A stretch of DNA of 25,365 nucleotides, taken from a virus. The position numbers and the translations under genes were made by a program. The DNA is taken from positions 1 through 25,365 of the IMG/VR virus record IMGVR_UViG_3300027659_000188. One strand, 5' to 3'. Under the pieces are notes generated by a model. It was not told the DNA's origin, ran no database searches, and saw only the letters and a program-made list of their open reading frames with translations. Shown here in pieces: positions 1 to 5,612 of the stretch (within the stretch, counting starts at the first letter, position 1; the number at the start of each line of letters is the position of its first letter).

Positions 1-240
1 GAGCCTAAGTCAGCCAAGCCTGTAACCGTTGACGTATTCGATAGCATGGATTTAAAGACTCAAGAGCTAATTGAGGATATTGCAATGGATGTACGTGTTC
101 TATTGCAAAGAGACGATCTTCAGGGAGCCATTGATTACATTAACTTACAAGAGTTTGACGCAGATTCTAAGACTGCATTTTGGAGTAGGTTAGATAGTAA
201 AGAGCGTAGCGCAATTAAGAAATTTTCAATAGGGAAATAA
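1..240 (+). CDS. C-terminal part of an early phage protein (partial, possibly a recombinase)
   Basis: The reading frame is open from base 1, so the ATG at 46 is probably internal and the gene begins outside the window. The visible 79 residues start with a Pro/Lys-rich linker (EPKSAKPVTVDVF) and continue into an acidic helical region ending in WSRLDSKERSAIKKF. I recall similar C-terminal tails on phage recombination or replication proteins, but no catalytic motif is present and the family cannot be fixed. The next gene begins 1 nt after the stop and looks like a single-stranded-DNA-binding protein. That would suit a recombinase-plus-SSB pair, which is inference. A short stand-alone 64-aa protein starting at 46 is the alternative. 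Confidence 0.55.
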   Translation, partial: EPKSAKPVTVDVFDSMDLKTQELIEDIAMDVRVLLQRDDLQGAIDYINLQEFDADSKTAFWSRLDSKERSAIKKFSIGK

Positions 241-241
241 T

Positions 242-493
242 ATGGAATTCGATAATACTGATCGCGGAGTTTTATACCGAAATGAGAATAAAAGCTCAGA
301 CAATCATCCAGACTATTCTGGTAGCGTTAATGTAGGTGGTGTGGATTACTGGCTCTCAGGCTGGCTAAAAGAATCTAAGAAGGACGCAAAGAAGTTCTTT
401 AGTCTATCGGTACGCCCTAAGACTGACGCGGCTCCTAAGCCCGTTAACAAGCCTGCAAAGCAGGTTGATATGGACGATAGTATTCCTTTCTAG
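242..493 (+). CDS. Small SSB-like single-stranded-DNA-binding protein
   Basis: This 83-aa protein has a compact N-terminal domain of about 60 residues with aromatic and basic strands (VDYWLSGWLKE, KKFFSLSVRPK). A flexible Pro/Lys linker and the acidic tip MDDSIPF follow. The tip matches the SSB C-terminal interaction motif (DDDIPF in Escherichia coli SSB), which recruits replication and repair partners. The architecture is therefore a mini OB-fold domain plus tail. DNA binding itself is inferred from this layout and from similar short phage proteins. The start is supported by AGGG a few bases upstream, overlapping the end of the preceding gene. It is the last gene before a strong terminator. 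Confidence 0.6.
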   Translation: MEFDNTDRGVLYRNENKSSDNHPDYSGSVNVGGVDYWLSGWLKESKKDAKKFFSLSVRPKTDAAPKPVNKPAKQVDMDDSIPF

Positions 494-520
494 CAAGCAA
501 CTTTTATTATTGAGTCTCTT

Positions 521-538
521 CCCCATCCTCCTGTGGGG
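521..538 (+). other. Upstream hairpin of a tandem hairpin pair
   Basis: CCCCA at 521-525 pairs with TGGGG at 534-538, extendable by a T·G wobble, with a short pyrimidine loop. No T-run follows, so alone it is not a terminator. It lies 5 nt before a second hairpin that does have a T-run, and may stabilise the transcript 3' end or assist termination. Confidence 0.5.
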
Positions 539-543
539 ACTTA

Positions 544-570
544 ACAGGGGTTTCGGCCCCTGTCTTTTTA
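544..570 (+). terminator. Rho-independent terminator
   Basis: ACAGGGG (544-550) and CCCCTGT (557-563) form a perfect 7-bp GC-rich stem around the loop TTTCGG, followed directly by CTTTTTA. This is a textbook intrinsic terminator for plus-strand transcription. It separates the recombinase/SSB-like genes from the HTH-led gene cluster starting at 584. The opposite strand lacks a matching T-run, so it appears unidirectional. Confidence 0.85.
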
Positions 571-583
571 TTCTAGGAAATAT

Positions 584-775
584 ATGAAACTGCTAGACAC
601 GATTAAAGAACGCCATTCAATTAAGAGTGACGCTGAACTGAGTAGAAAGCTGGACGTACCACCACCTACGATTAGCAAGATTCGTAGTGGTCGAGTAAGT
701 GTCTCTGCCGAAATAATTCTACGCATCCACGAGACTTTTAATATGCCAGTTAAGGAAATACGTGAACTATTATGA
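584..775 (+). CDS. Cro/CI-type HTH transcriptional regulator
   Basis: The 63-aa protein consists almost wholly of one helix-turn-helix domain of the Cro/CI (XRE) type. Residues about 16-42 give the HTH core (DAELSRKLDVPPPTISKIRSG), in which the Pro-Pro-Thr-Ile-Ser segment begins the recognition helix. There is no room for a dimerisation or cleavage domain, so it resembles Cro rather than a LexA-like repressor. AGGAAATAT precedes the ATG as ribosome-binding site, right after the terminator. The stop overlaps the next ATG by 4 nt (ATGA). The target operator is unknown, and no partner repressor is visible in the window. Confidence 0.8.
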   Translation: MKLLDTIKERHSIKSDAELSRKLDVPPPTISKIRSGRVSVSAEIILRIHETFNMPVKEIRELL

Positions 776-966
776 AAATATTAATCTTTATAGTGTCTGT
801 TTTAGGGGCTATATGGCTGTTTTCTAGCATGGTTGATAGTCGGGTACAGACAGCCTATAGAAAAGGCTATACAGACGGTTCTACGGCCCTTGCTATCGAT
901 TCTCAGTGCGTCTCTTGGTTAATGGAATCTAATTTAAAAGAAGCTAAGAAAAGGATATGTAAATGA
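772..966 (+). CDS. Small single-span membrane protein
   Basis: This 64-aa protein has one N-terminal hydrophobic helix at residues about 2-20 (ILIFIVSVLGAIWLFSSM). A short polar domain follows, with Tyr/Gly (AYRKGYTDGSTALA), two Cys and a basic C-terminus. It is probably anchored in the inner membrane; uncleaved export is also possible. No family is recognised. It is ATGA-coupled both to the HTH gene upstream and to the 112-aa gene downstream, so the three are made together. The same layout, a membrane anchor plus a 'GYxDG' tail, occurs in unassigned small phage proteins. Confidence 0.6.
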   Translation: MKILIFIVSVLGAIWLFSSMVDSRVQTAYRKGYTDGSTALAIDSQCVSWLMESNLKEAKKRICK

Positions 967-1301
967 GCACAGACCATATAGCGGCAAACTTTGCGACATT
1001 TCATTTAGAGAATCCGTGGGTATATACGCGGTTACGCGACCTTGCATTAGCGATGCGTAGCGCAGGGATAAATCATTATGGTATAGGTGGGCTGTACGAA
1101 ACATTACGGTACGAAGCCTCGTTAATATCCAAAGATACAGAAGGATTTAAGTTAAATAATAATTACCGTGCGTTGTATGCAAGAGAACTTGCGCGTAATG
1201 AACCTGAACTAATAAATTTTTTTAAATTCCGCTTACGCAAAGCAAGAGGTACGCAACATCTATCCCCATCGGTAGACGCATGGGATAACCCTATGTACTA
1301 A
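963..1301 (+). CDS. Conserved phage protein of unknown function
   Basis: This 112-aa, mostly helical protein belongs, by recollection, to a widespread phage family. Its pattern is F-H-x-E-N-P-x-V-Y near the N-terminus (residues about 14-22), then G-L-Y-E-x-x-R-Y-E (44-52), then a FKLNNN-Y-x-x-x-Y-A-R segment (62-74). Function is unknown; it is usually found among early replication or regulation genes. The C-terminus is basic (KARGTQHL). It starts by a 4-nt ATGA overlap with the membrane-protein gene. Nothing suggests catalysis. A DNA- or RNA-binding accessory role is possible but not shown. Confidence 0.65.
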   Translation: MSTDHIAANFATFHLENPWVYTRLRDLALAMRSAGINHYGIGGLYETLRYEASLISKDTEGFKLNNNYRALYARELARNEPELINFFKFRLRKARGTQHLSPSVDAWDNPMY

Positions 1302-1334
1302 ATGGGAATCTAAAATTTACACTAATAATTAAAA

Positions 1335-1565
1335 ATGCAAAAAAACAAAATAGATTATAACTGGCAAGCAGTTATCGATGGAAACCGTATAGGAGTAATG
1401 AATGTTATAGACGGGATTCGTAGAGGAGAAGTTGATGAGCTTGAACTAGAGAAACTTAACAATTTTGTTATGTTTTCATTAGCATTAATGCAACTATCAG
1501 GCCCTACTAAGTGGGCGCAAGCTAAACTCAATGCTGAAATGATGCATTACTTAAAAGGAGAGTAA
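1335..1565 (+). CDS. Hypothetical early protein
   Basis: This 76-aa protein is predicted to be helical, with an acidic middle (GEVDELELEKLNNF) and a C-terminal MMHYLKGE. No family is recognised. The ATG at 1335 has no Shine-Dalgarno sequence and follows a 33-bp AT-rich gap. An AGGAG at 1391-1395 lies only 2 nt before an in-frame ATG at 1398, which is too close for efficient use, so 1335 is preferred. Its end contains the AGGAGA ribosome-binding site of the next gene, so the two are likely coexpressed. Confidence 0.5.
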   Translation: MQKNKIDYNWQAVIDGNRIGVMNVIDGIRRGEVDELELEKLNNFVMFSLALMQLSGPTKWAQAKLNAEMMHYLKGE

Positions 1566-1566
1566 C

Positions 1567-1851
1567 TTGAGTTGGAATGAAACAGAAATGGACGTTATTC
1601 GGTGGTCTGAAGCTCGTGGAATTATACCGAATAGCACATCAATAGCTCAATATCGTAAAGCCCAAGAGGAAATGCATGAACTCCACACAGCACTTATCCA
1701 GCGCGACCGTAGATCAATTATTGATGGAATTGGCGACGTTCTTGTATGTCTCATCAATATTGCTACTATTGAAAATGTCACTATGACACATTGTTTAAAG
1801 TCAGCTTACTTGCAAATTAAAGACAGGGAACTTCAATCACCTGCCCCCTGA
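1567..1851 (+). CDS. MazG-like nucleotide pyrophosphohydrolase
   Basis: This 94-aa, all-helical protein resembles the MazG/NTP-PPase superfamily, which hydrolyses (d)NTPs to NMP plus pyrophosphate. The ExxE metal-binding pair is visible in KAQEEMHEL (E35, E38), and the second helix has DGIGDVL (D53, D57), the counterpart of the usual ELGDVL. The length fits a single MazG-type domain. The gene uses a TTG start (1567), well supported by AGGAGA six bases upstream. Possible roles are controlling dNTP pools or (p)ppGpp-like signals during infection. Its last 35 bp overlap the convergent phosphoesterase gene. Confidence 0.75.
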   Translation: MSWNETEMDVIRWSEARGIIPNSTSIAQYRKAQEEMHELHTALIQRDRRSIIDGIGDVLVCLINIATIENVTMTHCLKSAYLQIKDRELQSPAP

Positions 1852-2782
1852 AGTACACTAACCCTTCGGAGATAACCTCGCACAGTTCTGGTGGCATTAA
1901 TTTACCATTCCAAAATGTCAAAATGGCAAATCCTGACCGCCAGTTCTTAGGTGAATCTTCTGCATAATCGAAACTAGGATCATCAATATTAGCTAGTGTT
2001 CCTGTGTCTACACCGTACCTAGTTTTTTCAGAGCTGAAGTCTGTCCACGGAGTAACCTTTAATGAGTGCAAATGTCCTGTAACAAACGACACACCTGATT
2101 TCAATACATTATTATGAATAGCATGAATACCGTTATGCCACCTGTGTTTAATCATCGTATGCTCGTTGACCATTAACGACGTACTAAACTTCCATCGTGG
2201 GAAGTGATCCGATAGATTAAAGCCTTGTACACCTTTAAAAGAGTCACCAACCTGAGACGCTAGACGAGTGTTAAAGCGCATATCGTGATTACCCCATGTC
2301 CAGTGTAGGACAGCACTCTTAGACGCGCTCTCAACCTCATTTAGACGGTCGTGACAGGCTTCTAGTTCCTGCTTTACTGTGGGAGTCTGCTGCCAGCCGA
2401 TAGGGTCATGCCTAGATGCTGATGCACCATCAAATACATCGCCGTTCATAACGACTAGTTTAGGCTTGAGTTCTTTGATTAGATGGACAAATGCCTTATG
2501 AGCCGTTGATATAATTCCAGGGTAATAGTGGCAGTCTGATGCCACCATAATTACACCATTCTCTATTTTTGCTCTGGCTCTAACGCCATTACCAGGGTAA
2601 GTAATTGAGAAGTTTGCAGTACGTGGATCAGTAGCCTGTAATACTTGGCCTGTTCTTGCCTCTATTTCTCTTCTTCTATTAAAAACCGATCTAACGCCAA
2701 TGTCTAATATTGATGCTATCTTTGTTGCTGAACCGTACTTATTCCATAGCTCAATAAACTCTTCTTCCGATACTTTTTGCAT
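1817..2782 (-). CDS. Calcineurin-like metallophosphoesterase with N-terminal HTH
   Basis: This 321-aa protein joins an N-terminal helix-turn-helix-like segment (residues about 5-40) to a metallophosphoesterase domain. The metal-site motifs appear in order: D83-C-H85, G114-D-V-F-D118, G164-N-H-D167, a histidine in KHRWHNG (H213) and G236-H-L-H239. These match two-metal phosphatases and nucleases such as Mre11/SbcD. The HTH suggests a nucleic-acid substrate, but phosphatase activity on nucleotides or proteins is equally possible. It is the last gene of the late operon. The start has only a distant AAGG upstream, so coupling to the Cys-rich gene ending 5 bp before is likely. Confidence 0.85.
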   Translation of the reverse strand: MQKVSEEEFIELWNKYGSATKIASILDIGVRSVFNRRREIEARTGQVLQATDPRTANFSITYPGNGVRARAKIENGVIMVASDCHYYPGIISTAHKAFVHLIKELKPKLVVMNGDVFDGASASRHDPIGWQQTPTVKQELEACHDRLNEVESASKSAVLHWTWGNHDMRFNTRLASQVGDSFKGVQGFNLSDHFPRWKFSTSLMVNEHTMIKHRWHNGIHAIHNNVLKSGVSFVTGHLHSLKVTPWTDFSSEKTRYGVDTGTLANIDDPSFDYAEDSPKNWRSGFAILTFWNGKLMPPELCEVISEGLVYFRGQVIEVPCL

Positions 2783-2786
2783 GATT

Positions 2787-2984
2787 TCAATTTACCTTAC
2801 GAATAAACTCACCGCACCAGTCCGTTCGTTCAGTTACAGGATAGCAACTGTCGTATTCATCTTCTATCTGAAATAATGTCGGTGGATACCTACGGCATAC
2901 GCCTAGATCATCTTTAGGTTCAATGTCAAAGAAAGCACATGAAAAACAAGCTGGCATACAGTCATTAGGAATCTTATTTGCCAT
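2787..2984 (-). CDS. Small Cys-rich, probably zinc-binding phage protein
   Basis: This 65-aa protein has six cysteines. The pattern is C-x3-C-x2-C-x-F-F, then G-V-C-R-R-Y-P-P, a further Cys, and D-W-C-G-E-F near the C-terminus. Spacing of the CxxC, CRRYPP and WCGEF blocks matches a small protein common in phages and prophages, thought to bind a metal ion. Its function is unknown. The start overlaps the end of the Rz gene by 11 nt, and the gene lies between spanins and phosphoesterase. No transmembrane segment is seen, so it should be cytoplasmic. Confidence 0.7.
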   Translation of the reverse strand: MANKIPNDCMPACFSCAFFDIEPKDDLGVCRRYPPTLFQIEDEYDSCYPVTERTDWCGEFIRKVN

Positions 2985-3447
2985 TTAGTTCTTTTCTAAT
3001 TGTTTCGTATTGGGAGTAACACTGCTTGAGGGAGATTCTGAGTTCGTCTGCTTCTCTAGCGATCCCGATAAGAACAGCCCCATCCTCTCTGTAAAGCTCT
3101 TTTCCGGTACAGCCATTTGTTCCATTGCTGGTAGTCGTGGACACTCCACTACTCTCGGTGCGGTTTGGACGGTGCTGCAAGCTGTTAAGCAAAGCGGTAT
3201 TACGAGCATTAGCCTCTCTAAGTTCACGATTCTTATCCTCTCGTAGCTTGTCTGCATTGCCTTGCATTACCTGCTCTTTTTCACGCATGAGAGCAACATT
3301 AGCCGCATATTCATCAGCTAACTTAGCCTTCTCTTTATCCCATTGCTGCTGTACTTTAGCTTGACCTGCTGTATCACCCTGCCAATGACCTGCACCATAC
3401 GCACAGGCCACCGCTATAACAGTACCAGCTATAAAGTAGGGGTTCAT
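2974..3447 (-). CDS. Rz: Rz-like inner-membrane spanin (i-spanin)
   Basis: This 157-aa protein has an N-terminal membrane anchor (residues about 4-20, YFIAGTVIAVACAYGAG). A long charged periplasmic coiled coil follows (about 28-95, rich in Gln, Lys, Glu and Ala), then a Ser/Thr/Cys-rich tail. This is the classic i-spanin layout. With the outer-membrane lipoprotein encoded inside it in another frame, it should bridge the periplasm and fuse the two membranes in the last step of lysis. The ATG overlaps the stop of the upstream small exported peptide (ATGA). Assignment rests on topology, the nested partner and the lysis neighbourhood. Confidence 0.85.
   Translation of the reverse strand: MNPYFIAGTVIAVACAYGAGHWQGDTAGQAKVQQQWDKEKAKLADEYAANVALMREKEQVMQGNADKLREDKNRELREANARNTALLNSLQHRPNRTESSGVSTTTSNGTNGCTGKELYREDGAVLIGIAREADELRISLKQCYSQYETIRKELNGK
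2985..3257 (-). CDS. Rz1: Rz1-like outer-membrane lipoprotein spanin (o-spanin), nested in Rz
   Basis: This 90-aa frame lies wholly inside the Rz gene in a different reading frame. It starts with a basic n-region, a hydrophobic core (LMLVIPLCLTA) and a lipobox ending at C27 (LTAC), so signal peptidase II would leave a lipoprotein of about 64 residues. The mature part is short and Pro/Ser-rich (TAPRVVECPRLP), as usual for Rz1. The ATG at 3257 gives a plausible signal sequence; the internal Met at residue 17 would leave it too short. Full nesting is the arrangement known from lambda-type (overlapped) and T7-type (embedded) spanins. Confidence 0.8.
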   Translation of the reverse strand: MQTSYERIRIVNLERLMLVIPLCLTACSTVQTAPRVVECPRLPAMEQMAVPEKSFTERMGLFLSGSLEKQTNSESPSSSVTPNTKQLEKN

Positions 3448-3602
3448 TTAGTAGGAACTTTAGTACCTTCTAATTTCTTATGAACCTTGATAGTCTTGCA
3501 TACTTGCTTGCCCTTCTCATCGTGGCAGACCTTCTTCATTTCACCACCAGCAAATACAAGATTAACAGTCAGCATCAGTAAAGTTATCAGCGCAATTCTC
3601 AT
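3444..3602 (-). CDS. Small exported peptide with a cysteine pair (52 aa)
   Basis: Direct translation from the ATG at 3602 gives 52 residues. An n-region (MRIA) is followed by a hydrophobic core LITLLMLTVNLV and a likely signal-peptidase I site after FA (VFA|GG). The mature peptide, about 34 aa, is very basic, with Cys-His...Lys-Gln-Val-Cys in the middle and a lysine-rich tail. GGAG with an 8-nt spacer before the ATG supports expression. The stop overlaps the Rz start as ATGA. The position between a holin-like gene and the spanins suggests a periplasmic lysis accessory, which is inference. No family is recognised. Confidence 0.7.
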   Translation of the reverse strand: MRIALITLLMLTVNLVFAGGEMKKVCHDEKGKQVCKTIKVHKKLEGTKVPTK

Positions 3603-3604
3603 AA

Positions 3605-4021
3605 TTAAATCTCCGGTTGTGGTGCAGCAGGTGGAGCAGCCTTACCGCCAAAACCAACAGATACAGCAGACGATAAAGGCTCTAACGATGGTTCTTGACG
3701 TACAACTGTTGTTGTTGTTGTAACTATCGGTTTGATAGGTTGCTCAGTAGCCTGTTTCTCTATGCTTGATGGTGGCGGCACAAACTGTGGCAATGCATCC
3801 TTACCCTTTACAGCTATTAATGTAGCTAGAGCACCAAGAATGTACTTACTCATGTCAGAAAGTAGCAAGAAAAATTGCTTATCTGCTGGAGCCATGCCAC
3901 TCATAGGCTGTGTTACAAATACAACGCTATACATAGATAAACTAGCCATCATCATTAAGATCATGCAAAAGCAGATGCCAATAGCAAACTTTAGCCAAGC
4001 ATTAAGAGTTTCTTCAGTCAT
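3605..4021 (-). CDS. Two-span membrane protein, candidate holin
   Basis: This 138-aa protein has two hydrophobic helices, at about residues 11-35 (FAIGICFCMILMMMASLSMY onward) and about 56-72 (YILGALATLIAVKG). A long Pro/Thr/Val-rich tail follows that contains TTTTTVV and ends in Ala/Pro-rich sequence. Two spans next to an endolysin and spanins suggest a class II-like holin that controls the timing of membrane permeabilisation. The tail of about 60 residues is longer than usual for a holin. The single-span 81-aa protein upstream of the endolysin is the rival holin candidate. Its start overlaps the lipoprotein stop (ATGA). Confidence 0.6.
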   Translation of the reverse strand: MTEETLNAWLKFAIGICFCMILMMMASLSMYSVVFVTQPMSGMAPADKQFFLLLSDMSKYILGALATLIAVKGKDALPQFVPPPSSIEKQATEQPIKPIVTTTTTVVRQEPSLEPLSSAVSVGFGGKAAPPAAPQPEI

Positions 4022-4194
4022 TTAGCCACCTTCTCAGGTTTCGTTACATCGTCAGGACAGGTTTGAGTAGCAGTGCATATAGGAGGCTTACACTCAGCAG
4101 CTTCAAAGTTCTTAGGGTCTTGGCAAGGATACCTAAAGCGATCCTCACAACCAGCTAATAGACTAAGCACCAATAATATGTAGCGCGTGTTCAT
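4018..4194 (-). CDS. Small conserved phage lipoprotein
   Basis: The chosen ATG (4194) has AGGA about 10 nt upstream and gives a typical lipoprotein signal (MNTRYILLVLSLLAGC) with lipobox LLAGC and C16. A 12-residue extension to 4230 would spoil the signal. The mature peptide is about 43 aa with the cysteine-rich pattern RYPCQDP, ECKPPIC and TCPDD. I recall this Cys/Pro pattern from small lipoproteins of environmental podophages. The gene overlaps the last 32 nt of the endolysin gene. An outer-membrane location is likely, and roles in lysis or superinfection exclusion are possible. Function is unproven. Confidence 0.75.
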   Translation of the reverse strand: MNTRYILLVLSLLAGCEDRFRYPCQDPKNFEAAECKPPICTATQTCPDDVTKPEKVAK

Positions 4195-4783
4195 AGTGTT
4201 TGATCCTATCTTCGAGTCCAATAGTGCCACCGTTAATACGTTTCGTTAATGTAAGAATGTCGCCCTTATCAGCCCATTGATTTAGTTTATTAGTCTCCCA
4301 AAACCAGCAAGCAGACTGAGCAGCACCTTCAAACGTGGCTAGATACTCAGGTACATCGTCAATACTCATCTCTAACGAATCAGCAAAGGCTTGATAGTTT
4401 GAGCGACCAGTTAGCTGGATTAATCCTCTTCCGCAAAATTTGAACCCTTCTTTACTAGCCTCATCGCCATTACCCATACGACTAGCGTAAATCCTAGACG
4501 CTATAGCCTCCTGCTTATTAGGCTTAGAGGCGTATTCCTGAGCTATCTGATCGTTATAAAAGTATTTAGGAAAAATCTTACGTAATGATGAAGCCTTGTA
4601 ATTTAGATTCTCTTTAAGAACCATAAACCCACCAGACTCATGAGCACACTGAGCTATGAAAGCAGCCATACGATGAGGGGTACTAATGTCGTACTCAGGA
4701 AACAACTGAGACAAAGCATGATGCCAATGTTCGACATACGGATTTTTAGGGAGGAGTTGCTTCAATTGACTGACGGTTATCAT
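4163..4783 (-). CDS. GH19 chitinase-like endolysin
   Basis: This 206-aa single-domain enzyme is of the glycoside hydrolase 19 (chitinase-like) type that phages use to cut peptidoglycan. The catalytic segment is QCAHESGGF with E49 as general acid. A second acidic candidate is E58 in KENLNY, and the family signature GRGLIQLTGRSNY lies at 118-130. There is no signal peptide, SAR domain or cell-wall-binding module, so export should depend on a holin. AAGGAAAGAG precedes the ATG. It overlaps the single-span membrane protein upstream and the lipoprotein downstream, placing it in the centre of the lysis cassette. Confidence 0.92.
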   Translation of the reverse strand: MITVSQLKQLLPKNPYVEHWHHALSQLFPEYDISTPHRMAAFIAQCAHESGGFMVLKENLNYKASSLRKIFPKYFYNDQIAQEYASKPNKQEAIASRIYASRMGNGDEASKEGFKFCGRGLIQLTGRSNYQAFADSLEMSIDDVPEYLATFEGAAQSACWFWETNKLNQWADKGDILTLTKRINGGTIGLEDRIKHYEHALHIIGA

Positions 4784-4991
4784 CTCTTTCCTTCAGTATT
4801 TGTAATCTAAGTTCACGCATACGCCTAACCTCAGTTAGAGCAGCATTGGTAGCGTTATTTGCATCCATCAACGTAATGCCAACGATAGGCAATGCAATAA
4901 CAATTACCAAAGCCATTACTAATAAACATACCAAGAGAGTCCACGGTACGTGTGGCTCATCCTTATCATTACTAGGACGGTTACTAGCCAT
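4746..4991 (-). CDS. Single-span membrane protein, alternative holin candidate
   Basis: This 81-aa protein has a charged N-terminus (RPSNDKDEPHVP), one long hydrophobic helix at about 17-41 (WTLLVCLLVMALVIVIALPI onward), and a charged helical C-terminus (RRMRELRLQILKERDD). This shape fits a small single-span holin or an antiholin. It sits immediately upstream of the endolysin and overlaps its start by 38 nt. No good Shine-Dalgarno sequence precedes the ATG. Its 5' end overlaps the preceding gene by 73 nt, so translation may depend on coupling. Function is inferred from position. Confidence 0.65.
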   Translation of the reverse strand: MASNRPSNDKDEPHVPWTLLVCLLVMALVIVIALPIVGITLMDANNATNAALTEVRRMRELRLQILKERDDNRQSIEATPP

Positions 4992-5611
4992 AATGTGACA
5001 AAAAGAACAGCACCAAAGTAGGTAATCTGTTCTTTTATCTCCCTAATCATTCGACGTTTTTTAGCTTCGGCTTTTTGTATATCGCGTAGTTCTTGATCTT
5101 TTGCTATCTTCTGTTCTGCTAGTACCTTATCACGCATCTTCTCAAAACGAGTCCACAAGTCACCTAATTCTGGAGGAGTTTTATATACCATCTCCTCTCT
5201 GATCTCGGCTTGTAGCTGGTCTAAACGCGATCTAATCAGTACTCTTTGTAGTGCTCTACGACTAACCGATAACTCACCCTTATAGACCTGTTTAGCGTTT
5301 TTTTCCTCATCCCAAAATATATTTTCAATTTGGTCTAATACATCAAAGAACTTGCCTAAATGGTCACCTATCTGAGTTATCGTATCGTTAGGATCAGCTT
5401 TAGCTATCTGCTGAACCCTCTGCACTTCTTCGTTAAACTGTATCTTCTGCTGATTACTAGGACTAGGTATCTTAGAGAATTGAACTTTTAAATCGTCTAA
5501 GACTTCCTTAACGTCTCCAGCCGCACCTTTAATATCTTTATAAAGTTTGCAGCCTTGCTTACAAGCTGAGACAGCAGCATTTGCAAGCGCAAGTAGAGTG
5601 AACGGATCAAT
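4919..5611 (-). CDS. Coiled-coil membrane protein with apparent non-AUG (ATT) start
   Basis: A conventional start (GTG at 5425) gives 168 aa, but the frame stays open and protein-like upstream. Residues DPFTLLALANAAVSACKQG, then CKLYKDIKGAAGDVKEVL, precede it. Similar phage proteins, as I recall them, begin with M-D-P-[FIL]-T, which places the start at ATT (5611), one base after the previous gene's stop, for 230 aa. It has an amphipathic N-terminal helix, long charged coiled coils and one C-terminal membrane span (ITYFGAVLFVTLWLVTVLVM). No Shine-Dalgarno is seen before the ATT, so reinitiation or a +1 frameshift from the upstream gene are alternatives. The function is unknown. Confidence 0.6.
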   Translation of the reverse strand: MDPFTLLALANAAVSACKQGCKLYKDIKGAAGDVKEVLDDLKVQFSKIPSPSNQQKIQFNEEVQRVQQIAKADPNDTITQIGDHLGKFFDVLDQIENIFWDEEKNAKQVYKGELSVSRRALQRVLIRSRLDQLQAEIREEMVYKTPPELGDLWTRFEKMRDKVLAEQKIAKDQELRDIQKAEAKKRRMIREIKEQITYFGAVLFVTLWLVTVLVMIRMSHTYRGLSWYVY

Positions 5612-5612
5612 T

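Noticed and set aside
1398-1402. Alternative start with AGGAG for the 76-aa early protein
   Set aside because: AGGAG is only 2 nt from the in-frame ATG, too near; the better-spaced ATG at 1402 is out of frame and ends at once.
3010-3364. Plus-strand frames opposite the spanin genes
   Set aside because: Antisense to the well-supported Rz/Rz1 pair; no ribosome-binding site and no recognisable features.
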